From contig OX377202.1 of NCBI GenBank assembly GCA_947396885.1, positions 26,387,934 through 26,451,933 on the forward strand: a stretch of 64,000 nucleotides of DNA, given 5' to 3'. Source of the stretch: Heligmosomoides polygyrus polygyrus. Taxonomy: Eukaryota > Nematoda > Chromadorea > Rhabditida > Heligmosomidae. The notes beneath the pieces are model-generated. The model searched no databases. It was not told where the DNA came from and worked only from the letters and a program-made list of their open reading frames with translations. Position numbers and translations under genes: made by a program. Below are positions 22,601-32,540 of the stretch, piece by piece. Every line of letters starts with the position of its first letter. The stretch's first letter is position 1.

Positions 22601-25600
22601 TTATACCCAAAGGTTGTGGACGACGAGAACGCAGTTCTTCAAGAGCGGGCGTCAGTAGGCTGACAGCCTTGGTTTTGGAACATCTGAAATCAGGAAATCG
22701 TCAAAAGGCTGCGTAAAAAGAAACACATTTCAAATCAAAGGCACACGTTCGATATCCACTCTACGGAACACCCCTGCTGCTATGGATGTTTAAGTGTTGT
22801 GATATTTCCACGAGATTGCTCTGTAGCCCCCTCTGGATTATTCACGAAATCTGCAGCGAATTAAGACTGGCCTCTCGGGCCCTTACACCACAGAGTAGAC
22901 CACATTAGGGAACGGTTTTGTATTCGCAAACTAACAAGGAAGGGAATGTCGTCGATCCATGGCGGGGGGACGGAAGGAAGGACAGGGACCGGAGCTAACA
23001 GGAGGAGGAAGTGATCGAACTATGAGGGAAAAACACTCCTCAGGGGCGGAGGAGTCGAACCGAAATTGCACGGCCAGCCAACCCCACATTGTTCAGTTGT
23101 CTTTTGTAAATACCAGGATCTCCGGATGATACGTGGTGGGGCCGTGGCTGGCTGGAAGCTTCGAAAGCTCCGGGGGAAAAGCGGAAGTGGTCTGGAAGGA
23201 ACTAGCTGAACTTCGGCAAACTGCACATATATGGAAGTTCTTCTATTAGGGTGGGCCAAAAGTAATGAGACGAATTCAACAAATTTCTTTATCTCTTTAT
23301 AACTCAATTACAACTCAACGGTGCTGAGGAATGCACTCGCCACTAAGGTCAATGACCTTGTCAATGACCTTGCTGCCATCGATCAGCCAGCTTAATGATT
23401 CCATCCTCCCAGAACTTCTTAGGCCTGGTGCTGATCCACTCGTTTTTTTGCTCGTTATGGTTGTCGAGGTCTGCTTGGGTCCTTGTTTCCCTTCCGACCA
23501 TGAAGTTCTTATAGGCCTAAGAAGAGTGGTAGTCGCATGGAGAGATGTCCGCGAATACGGTGGATGAGACATGTGAAGATAGCCCAGCTGAGCAAGCTTA
23601 TCCGTGGTCACTTTTGCCAGGAGGGGTGCGGCGTTGTCGAAGAGGAGGACCTTGTTGAAGCGCTGCGACAGAATAAGTGCGAGTCGCCGGTCCATCTCTT
23701 CCATTTTGTTCATGTTCATCAAGGCCTTGGAGTTCGTCTTGCTTCTGGAAAACAGCTTTCAGTATAACAGTCCATGGGCGCAGACTCAAAAAGTCAGAAG
23801 GTGCTTCTCGCCGTGAACATCCCGCCGAACGAAGGTCGGTAACAGGTCACCAGGCTTCACCAAGACTCGCTGCTTGGCAGGGTTAAGGTAGAAGGCGTAC
23901 TTCTCATCTTGCGCGACTATTGAGTCCAGGCTGCTCGGGGTTGCGAACTGGGCGAGATTTGCTCGACACAGGTCGACTTGTCAGACTGGGGTTTCGGCAT
24001 GAGACAGATTGGGGTTTTGGCATGCTTCTGCAAAGGGCGAAAGTGGCCTCTTCTCAGGTGGCCTTCGGTAAGTAGCAAACAAACATACGAGAAGCACGAA
24101 AACGGACTCCAGTGACGACATATATGGGCACGGCATGGAGAGTCTCATTACTTTTGCGTCCCTCCCCCCCCCCTAATAGACACTCATAGTACAGATAAGT
24201 AAAGCTTTTAGCATCCAGTATGAACCACTAATCGTCGTTCTGAACTATGTCGACTTCAGAGGAAATGAACATCTTGTTGCAGTGTAATCTAATTCTTCAC
24301 GACCAATTCGTGTATTATTGTTCCTCCTAATTGAAGTTCCCTCTCACTACCTTTGTTCTTAGCATAGTTGTATTTCTGCTTGGTTTACTCCCAAGAACTA
24401 AACATCTTCGCGTTCTTCATTCTTTCTACGGCGGCAGCTACAGGGTGTTAATAGCGTTGACTGACCTACTAAGCTGGTATGCGGAGCTGCTTTTCACTTG
24501 CGACTCGCGGTGTTTGGTGGCCACTGCTTTTCTCTTTCAACTGCCCCACTCTCCTTTTCATCAGTTCTTAGTTTCTGCCGTCATCAAATTGTTTCGTTTC
24601 TTGTTTCACGTAGCAACTCTTGTGCTGAGTTGTTGACAATACAGTGCTTTGTTTGGTTTGTTGAGGCTTCATGATCTTTTTTTTTAAGTCACGCTATTCT
24701 GCTCATTACATCGTGCCTGAAATTCCTTCCATATTGGATTGTGAGCACAATTATGTGTATAAATAAATAAAAGATCTACGAAAACTCGAACTACGAACAG
24801 CGATGTAGTTAAAACATCAGATGAAGCAAGGTTCCATTCTTACAAATCCATTCGGCACGGAAGAATCGAAAGTGTTCGAGGTGTAGTCTAGAGAGGGTTA
24901 TGTCCACTCTGCACCTTTCACACGTTTGACGGCTTTCCCCTTCCAAGTGGGCTTAGATGTCCTTCTACAGACATAGCGCATCCGTGCTTAGCGTCATCAT
25001 ATGGAGTTTTTAGACAAATTACCGCGACTTCATGAAGAAAAAGAGAGCGAACTCCTCATGTTACCATGTTCTGTCAAAACGTTTGCCCTCTAAAACACTG
25101 CACATGAAGGATTGTGCACAACTGGGTAGTTCCAACAAACGAGGCCGGAGTTGTCCGTTCACTATGCCACAAATTCTCTACTAGATGGCTCTTGACCACA
25201 GAATGAGAAACCTATGGGCACCTGTGATTCAGTCGTGTGGGTAGAGTCTGACAATGCGACGAAATCGTTTACTAGAGGACATGAGATCCATCTAGGTCTA
25301 CCCAACCCCGTACAGATTCGTGGCACCCAATTTAAGTTTCATTCAACATCCATTGCACTTGCAGGCAGGATGGAAAGACCTTACGAAGGATGAACGAGGC
25401 GGTGCGTGTGTGGGCTTGATCCTTTATGGGTAAGAATATGTATACAAGTCGACACTAACATCTTTGAGGAGTGCGCATTTTATTCTAAAAGATATCGCGG
25501 AGATACTTTGAATGATTTCTTGATGTAAACATTGAATCGCGGATCAAGATAAAGATAAAGGACGGCGTTACTCAATCCCTCTTTGGATGCGCCACGCATT

Positions 25601-27446
25601 CAACTTCTACAGGATGTCGTGGAGGTGAATTGAAGGCGTACTTTGCCATACAATGACTTGCTGTGGCCAGCCGATGAAAATGCCTTATTCTTCCCAGACA
25701 AGTCTGGTAGCAATTCACGGACCACAGAGGGATGGAAGGATTGGTTGGCCTGATCGGGAAATCCGTACTAAGAGCCTGGTACCGAGTGCTCGCGACACAC
25801 GGCGCCTCCTCCGAGCGCAATACACGCGTCCAGCCGACACTATACATTGTTTTATCCCTACCAGACACAATTGTCACCAATTCTCCGACATCTGAAGTAC
25901 GCAAGGCTTAGTTAGCATATGTTGCACCCATACCTCGAACCCTGGACTGGTTCCGCGCCTCTTCTCACGGTGCTACGCGCGTCCATGAGCATCATAACTG
26001 CCGTGATAGGACTGCTGGTAGAGCTCAATCATTGCTGGAACGAGAAAATGGCAAAATTCCTAACAGAAGCGAGAAATCACATCCAGAAGAGGCATCCACC
26101 AAGAGGGCAGCATCGATCGGATGGCTGACTGGATACCGCGGTGGGGTGCGGGAGAGTGATGAAGGGGTCGATTCCGGGATTGAACTTACACATTGCTAGC
26201 GGCTTCTTTTTGCATTTTTGTCAATGCAGAGCGCATATCAGCCCCAGCAGGGTACCGCCTTTGCTTTTCTAATCTGCCCTTAACCTCCTGCAAGATGTGG
26301 ACCAAGCTAGCTTTCGTCGATTAGAGATACGCCGTTGGTCATTAAACCATGCCTGTTTTGTTGGAGAAGCTGCTATCCATGTGTGATCACTTTGTAGTGT
26401 TTTCTAACAGTTCTGTGGATGTGTCTCGTAGCGGCCTCATTGCGAACATGATCGACAGCTATTTCTTTGCTCCATCACCAAGACGTGCTGGTCCGACCAC
26501 TCTTCCTTGCTCCTGGGGGAGGGTTCCGTTGCACATACGGGCACAAGCACTCTCACGGCTGCAGGGTCGGAAAAGTTTCGCCAACGTTCGTCTAGGGTGT
26601 GGATATCCACTCAGCGATCCGATCGGTGCTGCCCTCCTGGAGGATGCCTCCTCTGAATGTGACCTCTCGCTTCTATTAGGAATTTGCCAATTTTCGCGTT
26701 CCAGCAATGATTGTGGCTCCAAAACCTTTGCAAGATCATTACTGGGCACGGCAAGGGTATTTCAGGTGTCAGTTTTGCGTTCTCAGGCCGCATTGAAGCG
26801 CTACAGTTTTTTGCAATTGTTGGCCTACCTAGGGTCCGCATGAAGCTTGGAAACCACTTAATGATTCCCAGGCAACGCCTACAACCCTATAGAATCAACC
26901 TGATTTCTTCTCCAACCGTAAATGAATCTTGCTTTCAAAAAAATACCATGAATGCGTGAATTAAGACACCATAACATGTAAATTTTTTAATACTGCAATT
27001 AACTGTAAATTTTTAGAAGACAGCCAGAAGTGACCTTCAATGATCTCTTGCTTATGGAACTCTTGGTTCACCTCCAAAAATGACGATGAATTTAGCTACG
27101 AAACAGAAAGATAAAAGACAAACCTCTTCTTGTACATTTTCATGAGGTCTTCGAGAGGAGTAAATTCTCCCTCCGGAATAGCTTCCGTCAGCTTCTCCAA
27201 TACCTTCTCGTCCCTGTCTAACTAAAAACAAATACGTAGCCTTGCTAACACTTTAATAAGAACAAAAGCTACTGACGATATGAAGGAAGTTTCTCATGAA
27301 CACACCTGGCCATCGAACTTCTTCGCCTCTGCTATTGCTTTCAAATAAGAGTCCGTTTCCTGTTCAAACAGCGGTGTTTCTTCCAACATCTTCAGCACGT
27401 CATGAAGGCCACTTTGCATTACTCGCAGGTCTTTAGACCGAATCAT
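19520..27446 (-). CDS. NSE2: NSE2/MMS21-like E3 SUMO ligase gene (four exons seen)
   Basis: NSE2 is the SUMO ligase of the SMC5/6 complex, acting in nuclear DNA repair. Four exons read on the minus strand: 27446-27306 (47 codons from MIRSKDLR), 27221-27124, 21287-21157 and 19681-19520. The first two encode a helical segment (DVLKMLEETPLFEQETDSYL ... LDRDEKVLEKLTEAI) as expected for the SMC5-binding arm. The third ends GLIKDPIRSK and the fourth begins DCGHVYD, an SP-RING with CGH and the CPYSLC pair as zinc ligands. At about 177 residues it is shorter than human NSE2 (about 250). Phases join cleanly between exons 1-2 and 3-4. Exon 2 ends in phase 2 while exon 3 needs phase 1, so an exon is probably missing in the 5.8-kb intron. 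An in-frame TAA precedes the first Met, with a possible splice acceptor (GATTTAG) between them. Confidence 0.7.
19740..20500. other. Intronic GC-richer region with ORF remnants
   Basis: This lies inside the last NSE2 intron. A 92-codon frame (19760-20038) is followed by shifted frames up to about 20480 that read like continuous protein broken by indels (for example SMAVAWTAWCAVQNYT near 20155). Base composition is richer in GC than the surrounding intron. A C homopolymer lies near 19927-19946. I cannot assign a family. It may be a decayed gene or an endogenous viral fragment. Confidence 0.3.
21157..21287 (-). CDS. NSE2: NSE2-like gene, exon entering the SP-RING
   Basis: Acceptor CGTTTTTTAG precedes an acidic linker (PQEEVQENSDGGEEMRVLEV) and then DPLGGGLIKDPIRSK, ending AAG before GTTGGT. 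The 'CPIT' position of other NSE2 proteins reads RDPLG, so that Cys is absent. It is not a zinc ligand in the NSE2 SP-RING as I recall. Confidence 0.65.
21540..22605. repeat. Inverted repeat pair around a SINE
   Basis: 21546-21660 and 22450-22590 are reverse complements with drift, sharing GATTTCAAAAGCGT, GCTTAGAAG and TTTCAAAAGTG-type units of about 24 bases. The SINE at 21871-22160 sits in the spacer. It lies within the large NSE2 intron. Confidence 0.5.
21871..22160 (+). repeat. tRNA-derived SINE with 11-12-bp target duplication
   Basis: The head GGGCGCGTATAGCGCAGCCGG contains an A box (TAGCGCAGCCGG), and a B-box-like TGGTTCGGATTCC lies 48 bases on. The tail ends GTCCTTTATCCTTTA. AACACAAATAT is repeated at 21860-21870 and 22161-22171, marking insertion through a nicked-target mechanism. 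This is the cleanest copy in the window and a good reference for the family, about 290 bp long. Confidence 0.85.
22717..23245. other. Intronic, no recognised gene
   Basis: A G-rich segment (22960-23060) includes, on the minus strand, GGTTCGACTCCTCC, a B-box-like sequence that may be another truncated tRNA-derived repeat. No further structure is supported. Confidence 0.35.
23246..24176 (-). mobile_element. mariner DD34D-type, decayed
   Basis: The ends are TTAGGGTGGGCCAAAAGTAA at 23246 and the inverse ending at 24176, with TA at 23244-23245 and 24177-24178. The right end has acquired a C/G homopolymer (24160-24173). On the minus strand IVAQDEKYAFYLNP (near 23900) keeps the first catalytic Asp. 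The frame 23722-23315 contains LLFDNAAPLLAK (second Asp) and HPPYS. The third Asp (SPCDYHS) is in a shifted frame. Several stops follow. It sits in the large NSE2 intron. Confidence 0.75.
24331..24775 (+). mobile_element. Probable CR1-like LINE 3' end
   Basis: The frame 24331-24636 has SFYGGSYRVLIALTDLLSW and VSAVIKLFRFLF, weakly like the C-terminal region of CR1-group ORF2. The sequence ends GTGTATAAATAAATAAAAG at about 24775, the same tail type as the LINE at 14582-15336. No RT core is present. Confidence 0.45.
24776..25547. other. Intronic, no recognised gene
   Basis: Nothing beyond short shadow frames. A missing NSE2 exon could lie anywhere in 21288-27123 but I could not identify one here. 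Confidence 0.35.
25548..25838 (-). repeat. tRNA-derived SINE copy
   Basis: On the minus strand the head near 25838 reads as the tRNA-like region (GCGCAATACACGCG in plus orientation). The tail is ATAAAGGACGGCG at 25553. It carries the same internal CCAGACAAGTCTGGTA and GGATGGAAGG blocks as the other copies. It lies in the NSE2 intron. Confidence 0.75.
26020..26900. repeat. Fold-back element related to 5203-10360
   Basis: 26030-26145 and 26590-26710 are reverse complements (AATCATTGCTGGAACG, GATCGGATGGCTGA). Right of the inner pair, 26715-26870 matches 10130-10300 of the large element (CAAAACCTTTGCAAG, TTTCAGGTGTC, TTTTTTGCAATT). The terminal TTGACC end is not preserved. It is non-coding. Confidence 0.6.
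27124..27221 (-). CDS. NSE2: NSE2-like gene, second exon
   Basis: Acceptor TGTTTTTAG precedes TTAGACAGGG (LDRDEKVLEKLTEAIPEGEF). The exon ends AAGAAGAG before GTTTGT, phase 2. It continues the helical arm in frame from the exon before it. Confidence 0.65.
27306..27446 (-). CDS. NSE2: NSE2-like gene, first recognised exon
   Basis: It starts at ATG 27446-27444. Upstream in frame is a TAA, with a GATTTAG acceptor between them. That acceptor could serve a trans-spliced leader or an upstream exon. It encodes a charged helix with MQSGLHDVLKMLEETP and ends GATGGCCAG before donor GTGTGT, phase 0. Confidence 0.65.
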
Positions 27447-27940
27447 TTCGTGTTCCGAACGTTGCCTAAATCCTTAATTAAGGGGAAGACAACTGACGTA
27501 CTTCGCGCTAGGACAGATTCGCAAGCAAGCTGTAACTGCCGCGACTCTATCGTGTGCCCGAGTTCTGTGAGCAGTTAGAAATCGAAACCCTCAAGGGTTT
27601 TGTGAAAAAGAAAGTAAGAAATTGCAGATAACATCGAGAGCGACAGAAACGAGAAGAAAACAGGGCGAAAGCTGAGCGAAGGCAGAAAGGCATAGAGTTC
27701 GAAAAATTAACCACGCATCGCTTCATTTTAGGGAACAAATCCACGAAAGAAACCTCAAAAATGCACAAGATTGAAGGCGATTTTAAAATTTCCGCCGAAT
27801 TTAGCTTACGACGTCGAATAAAATGCAGTGGTGTAGACCACAGAACTGTGAGGGAAGGCACAGTATCTCACGATTTGATAAATCCTCCTGCTATCATTGA
27901 ATATGGTTTGATCTGAAGAACAGAGCGAAATACGGATGAC
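27447..27940. other. Upstream of the NSE2-like gene
   Basis: The promoter or a further 5' exon of the minus-strand gene would lie here. No TATA or exon could be assigned. A minus-strand frame (27861-27547) shows no domain. Confidence 0.35.
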
Positions 27941-27949
27941 ACTAATTAT

Positions 27950-28530
27950 TCACACCCACACTGAGGAGACCAAATGTGTGGGGGCGCAATATGGCTTGGG
28001 GGGGGTCACCTCCAAACAGATTCAAATATGTATATAACGTAAAAAAAAACCTATGCTGAATGCAGAGGAGCAACAGAACAATAAAAAACACTAACCTGCT
28101 CTTCTGTCATGCGTCGGTGACCTGCATTCTAGTTGGGGGGGGGGGAGGAATACTAAGTTGCGTCCCCTCCAACTAGAATTGCACCGGCGGCAGAGAAGGT
28201 TGGCTAAAAAACGACTAAAAGAGAGAATAAAGAAAAAAGCTCGATAAGGCACCGGGCTAGAGTGTGTCGCCGCATCGACTGCCTCTTCGACTCGCCAGAT
28301 CGATAGGAGCGGGCAGCGGCGCGTCGCGCGTCGCGTCGACATCCGCCCTGTTCAAGCTCGCCAGCGAGTGCGTCGTTCGTTATCCAGACGATTTGCCAGA
28401 CGTTACATATGTTGCTAGGTTCATTCTCGATAGAGGGACACCGAATAACGTCGGAAGGCCGGCGAATCTGTTTGGAGGTGACCCCCCCCCCCTCCCCCGA
28501 GCCACATTGCGCCTGTGTGGGTGAGAACGC
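27950..28530. repeat. Inverted-repeat element with poly-G/poly-C arms
   Basis: 27975-28025 (GGGGGCGCAATATGGCT ... GTCACCTCCAAACAGATTC) is the reverse complement of 28467-28520 (GAATCTGTTTGGAGGTGAC ... CACATTGCGCC). The G run in the left arm faces the C run in the right arm. An inner pair near 28125-28145 and 28165-28185 (TCTAGTTGG/CCAACTAGA) nests inside. No protein is encoded. Confidence 0.65.
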
Positions 28531-28559
28531 GAGATAGCAGAGTAGCAGAAGACGCAGGC

Positions 28560-28722
28560 TGTGGCTAGCACTCCACTTCGTGGTTCTTGGTTCGGCTCCC
28601 ATTTACGTCAACGACGTCGTCTTTCCCAAAGGGTCAGTGATCTTGTGCCACACGTGTATGGGATTGATGGGATGCCGACTTGTCTATCGGTTGCTCGCCA
28701 CAAGTGACTGATGTCGCAAATA
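28560..28722 (+). repeat. tRNA-derived SINE fragment
   Basis: GGTTCTTGGTTCGGCTCCC near 28580 matches the B-box region of the family. GACTTGTCTATCGGTTGCTC (28677) matches the GACTTGTTCATCGGC segment. The middle is diverged. Confidence 0.5.
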
Positions 28723-28960
28723 TTAGGTTGGCAACTAATTTAACGTTTTTTAAACTGTTCAAACGCACATATTTAGTTTTCAGTCATTGGTGTACCATCC
28801 ATCACTGTCGACAACTTATTTCTAATTTTTCCTATCTTTATCCCATTTTTATAGAAGTCGGAAGACTTATGATAGAAGAATAGCTAGCTTCGAACTCATT
28901 CTCATCAACGAAAGGTTCACCTTCCAGCTGATGAGCCAGGGATTGGAACGAGTGCTAGTG
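28723..28960. mobile_element. mariner terminal relic
   Basis: TTAGGTTGGCAACTAATTTA at 28723, preceded by TA, is a typical mariner terminus. The following 200 bases read on the plus strand as FYKNGIK and then a divergent stretch, weakly like a mariner C-terminus. The other end was not found. Confidence 0.4.
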
Positions 28961-29186
28961 AGGTGGCTCCGTAAGTGGATAAGAAAGAATGGGCCGATCG
29001 AGACTGCAGAGCTTCATCTCAATCGGCTTCGCGACTCCTGGGCGTTGGCGAAAAAACTGAGAAGTGCACTGACTACCAAAGAGGAGGCGAGAGGCGTCCG
29101 AACGACGAACGTATGTGTGAACCACTGCGAGAATCTTCACCCTTCAACAGTAAAAAGATTGGTAGAATTTTTGCAAAGTCCTTGAA

Positions 29187-29440
29187 TACTGGGCGCGTGT
29201 AGCGCAGACGGAAGAGATGCCGAGTGTCGTGAGCATTCGATACTAGGCTCTTGGTTCGGATTTTCCGATCAGGCCAACCAAGCCTTCCATCAGTCCGGGG
29301 TCGGAGAATTGGTACCATACTTGTCTGGAAAGAACACAACGTTGACCTGTTCATCGGCGGGGCACCGCAAGTCAGTAGTCAGGTATGACCAAATACGCAT
29401 TCCAATCGCCTCCACAACATTCATTTCATTCTTTTTATTT
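29187..29440 (+). repeat. tRNA-derived SINE copy, tail altered
   Basis: The head is GGGCGCGTGTAGCGCAGACGG, with B-box-like TTGGTTCGGATTTTCC and the full body up to CACCGCAAGTC. The usual CCGTCCTTTATCC tail is replaced by an AT-rich ending, so the 3' end is truncated or rearranged. Confidence 0.75.
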
Positions 29441-29463
29441 TTAACATTGAATCTACAGGGTTA

Positions 29464-29670
29464 GGATTACTGAAACTTCACTGTATAAACGTGCTATCGC
29501 ATAGGACAATACCTTTCAGACATCGATTATGCACAAAAGTACAAAAATGCTGGGGTCAGGAGTTCGACTCTCTGGAATAGATTCTTTTTGCAATTTTTTT
29601 CCACAAATTTGACGCCTGAAAGGTATTATTGCTTTGTGCTATTATGCACTTCCGCAGTGAAGTTCTAAAC
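29464..29670. repeat. Short fold-back element (MITE-like)
   Basis: 29472-29520 (ACTTCACTGTATAAACGTGC ... AATACCTTTCAG) pairs with 29612-29666 (CTGAAAGGTATTATTGC ... GCAGTGAAGTT). The loop holds about 90 bases including GAGTTCGACTCTC, a B-box-like string. It is non-coding. Confidence 0.65.
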
Positions 29671-29753
29671 TCCCTAAGTAATTCGGCAAATTCAACGAAT
29701 TTGCAGAAATGGAACATAGTTCTCTACTATATAAACGGTGAATATTCTTGCAG

Positions 29754-29901
29754 TAGTATCCGATTTCGTCGTTCAGAAATACACCAAAGACCCTTCCCTT
29801 GTTAGCATCGAGGATAGAACCATGTGGGAGAAGCTCCTTATAAATGAGTTCCTTGACAATTCACCAGAAACACGACGTGATCTTCTTCGACTCCTGTTCA
29901 G
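29754..29901 (+). CDS. Candidate host exon, function unknown
   Basis: A stop-free 148-bp block sits between acceptor TATTCTTGCAG and donor CTGTTCAG/GTGTTT. It reads SDFVVQKYTKDPSLVSIEDR ... WEKLLINEFLDNSPETRRDL ... LLRLLFR, an amphipathic, charged helical sequence typical of genuine protein and unlike the transposases nearby. It begins in phase 1 and ends in phase 2. No neighbouring exon is identified, so the parent gene and family are unknown. It could belong to the plus-strand gene ending at 40161, which is speculative. Confidence 0.45.
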
Positions 29902-30639
29902 GTGTTTGGAACTCGCTCTTCTCCCGGTTTCAGCCATTGGCACTTGCTTGAGTAGTGCACATAAAACAGCTACTTCTGATCTCCAGCTGTCTCCTACTCT
30001 GGCCAGTCATGCGTCGCTCTCCCTGATCCGCAGCGGGACCTTGGGGGTCACTTGCACACCTTCTATCCTACATGTCAGATCTCAAGCACAGCTGTTGGAC
30101 GTTTAGAGCATGAGGAAGCAGGATTCCGTAACTCCTAGCAAGACGGCCCTCGATAGTCGCGATTTTGCATTGGAACAATTTCGCAGATTGTCGGGTCACC
30201 TGACGAGGATTCTGTTCGTAGAATTCTCTTACCGTTAGAGCCGTTTAGCGCTTGGTATGAGTTTCGCTGATCAGAACAAAAGTCTCAAACGCGAATCTCT
30301 GGAGCTATTCGTGCACAGACATGCGAGAATCCGCATCCTTTAGTTGGTTGATTCTCGTTGCCTGCCCGTTCCTTGGGCGATTGTGGTACACATCAAATTG
30401 TCGTAACACATTTCCAGAAGTCGGACGCGATGCGTATCCTAGACGGATTAATTAGCGTTCACATTTACGCCTTATCCTATAGAAGTTTGACTTCGACTCG
30501 TCAGGTGCGTGCCTATCTTGTAGCCTCCAAACTAAGTAGGTCAGTCACGTAGTGATGGCATCACATAAGGTGCATCGCATGCAGTTGTTACATAAGACCA
30601 GAGTTGAGCAAAAAGAATAATTAGACGAGGAATCTCACG
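29902..30639. other. No recognised gene
   Basis: Short open frames only. It would be intronic if the exon at 29754-29901 is real. Confidence 0.35.
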
Positions 30640-30850
30640 ACACTACAAGTACATGGCAGGTATTAGCTTTGCACTGCTGGCCCGCACTGAAGCGCTACAG
30701 TATTTGGCCAGTATTGACCTACCCAGAAGTCCACAGTAAATTTGGAAACTACTACGGTGCTTCTCAGACAATGCCACAAAATCCTATATAGGTCGCTTTG
30801 AGGACCTCCACAACCCCTTCATTGACTTTCCTCGTCAGTATTTTCAATAG
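30640..30850 (+). repeat. Single arm of the TTA fold-back family
   Basis: CTGGCCCGCACTGAAGCGCTACAG, TTTGGAAACTACTACGG and CTTCATTGACTTTCCTCG follow the same order as 10190-10360 of the large element. They also follow the order at the window end (63780-63975). The matching left arm is not found. Confidence 0.55.
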
Positions 30851-31400
30851 CACTTAGGTTAGGCATGTACGATCCTTTTCTTCGTGCTTTTGAGCCGGTC
30901 GCTACCACACCGCAATCGAAAGCGGCGACCGTAATCCAGGGAGATGCGTAACGTGCGATCCCGTCCTCTTCCATTATCGTCGAGGGCTTCTTTCAGACAA
31001 TTTTCACACTTCCTGCTATGGTGTGTCCCACTTGTTCTGTATCTACTGAAGACGCCAGTTAATCTGGTAAATTTTCTCTGTTTCTACCTTTATTTGAAAC
31101 GGAACAATATCACATTTCAACAAATCGTTCTCTACCCTTTCGTTGCCTTCCCACAACCTACCGAAATTGAAAAAACTTCGCCTAGAGGTTCGGCAATATT
31201 GATGGTGATAATGAGCTAAAGATTACCAACGCATAGTAAACTTTCTGAAAACGCTTAAATTTTAGCTATAATAGAGTAATTTATATTAGAATAATTTAAT
31301 TTATAATAGAACATCTATTACATACATGCATCAGAACTCATTTTGGGGAAGAGCTTACCTAGTTAAAGAATAATGGCGTTGGAGGAACTCACGGGCCATC
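30851..31400. other. No recognised gene
   Basis: A 91-codon frame at 30944-31219 shows a hydrophobic middle but no family signature. AT-rich DNA follows (31240-31320). Confidence 0.35.
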
Positions 31401-31402
31401 TA

Positions 31403-31478
31403 CAGTACCGGACATGTCTTTTGGTTATTGGCCGGCGCGGCTTTTTCGGCCAATGACCAAAAGACATGTCCGGTACTG
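31403..31478. repeat. Palindromic mini-element (76 bp, TA-flanked)
   Basis: The arms 31403-31434 and 31447-31478 are reverse complements with one mismatch, separated by 12 bases. The outer end is CAGTACCGGACATGTC and TA flanks both sides. This is the form of a Tc1/mariner-mobilised MITE, or of a very stable transcript hairpin. Confidence 0.7.
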
Positions 31479-31530
31479 TATGATTGAACGAAAATTAAAG
31501 TTCATTAAGCCTTCTTCCACTCCGGAACTT

Positions 31531-31561
31531 CCACCGTCGGTCTGAAAATGACCGACGGTGG
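31531..31561. repeat. Perfect 12-bp hairpin
   Basis: CCACCGTCGGTC at 31531-31542 and its exact reverse complement at 31550-31561 flank the loop TGAAAAT. It lies 50 bases past the 76-bp palindrome. Confidence 0.7.
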
Positions 31562-32540
31562 TATTCGTTTCCTTCACAGCTCATTCCTCATACGAGCGTC
31601 CGAGGAAGACGTAGGACGCATTCTCCCATACGAATGCTTTCCAAGATTTCCTTCTTACTCGAAGTATTACTCTTAATAAACTGTTTCCTTCCGGCTTATT
31701 TCATGCCCTATCGTTCTTTCTGTAAGCACTCGGAAAAGGAGCGTGCACCGCGAATCAAGCTTCTTGTCCAGGTTCGGCTTTTGATAAATCTTGGCATAAC
31801 GTACTCAGTCTATAGACGATATCGTTCAGCTGTTTTCCAAGATTCTCATCAACTTTATTACGGCTGACTTCTCGGCGTTGCCTTCAAAACGCTTACCGTA
31901 ATCAAGTTTTGTGAACAGGTCCACAAGTGTCTCCGACAGGCTCTGAAGAAGGTGACGACGCCGAAACGTAGGACGTAATAAAGTTGACGGCAATCAAGGT
32001 TCTTGGTTCGGGTATAGCCTGGTTATCCAAGCCCTTATCGCTCTGGTTAGTTAATTAGTACCTGACTGGACTGTGAAGAGTCCACCACTGACTTGAGCTT
32101 AGGCTGGTCAGGTCTCTGTATAAGCCAGATCTAAAATGTTTCCACGATGTACCATAGAATTAGGATATATGGCGCATTTCAGACAGCGATTGACTATTGC
32201 TGACCCTTATCTTTTATCACTTTCTTTATGAGAGTTAAATGCTTAATAAAAGTTGGCTTGGCTTAATAAATTCCTTCATTGGCTTAATAAATGTTTAAAA
32301 ATTGTTATTAAAATTTAGAAAATGTTTAAAGACTAAATAAATAATTGGCTTAATTGGCTTAACAAATGTTCTGTTTAGTCCTTAATTTTGCTTTTCAGTC
32401 TCTGCTTCAATGATATAGAATTTTAGAAGAGTACAACTTCATTCGCAAAGGAGTTTTTCTAGCATAATTACTTTCTTCTGCTTTCAAAAATTCTACATCA
32501 TATTCGGAGAATAAGTAGAATTTTCTGTCTGTCTAAATTC
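31562..32540. other. Penelope-like 3' tail near 31950-31985; otherwise unassigned
   Basis: GACGCCGAAACGTAGGACGT followed by AATAAAG near 31956-31982 matches the tail style at 44520 and 51870. The frame before it (CRQALKKVTT) is short. AT-rich reiterations of GGCTTAATAAATG occur at 32240-32370. Confidence 0.4.

Noticed and set aside
29555..29575. GAGTTCGACTCTC as part of a tRNA gene
   Set aside because: It lies in the loop of a fold-back element and no tRNA structure surrounds it.
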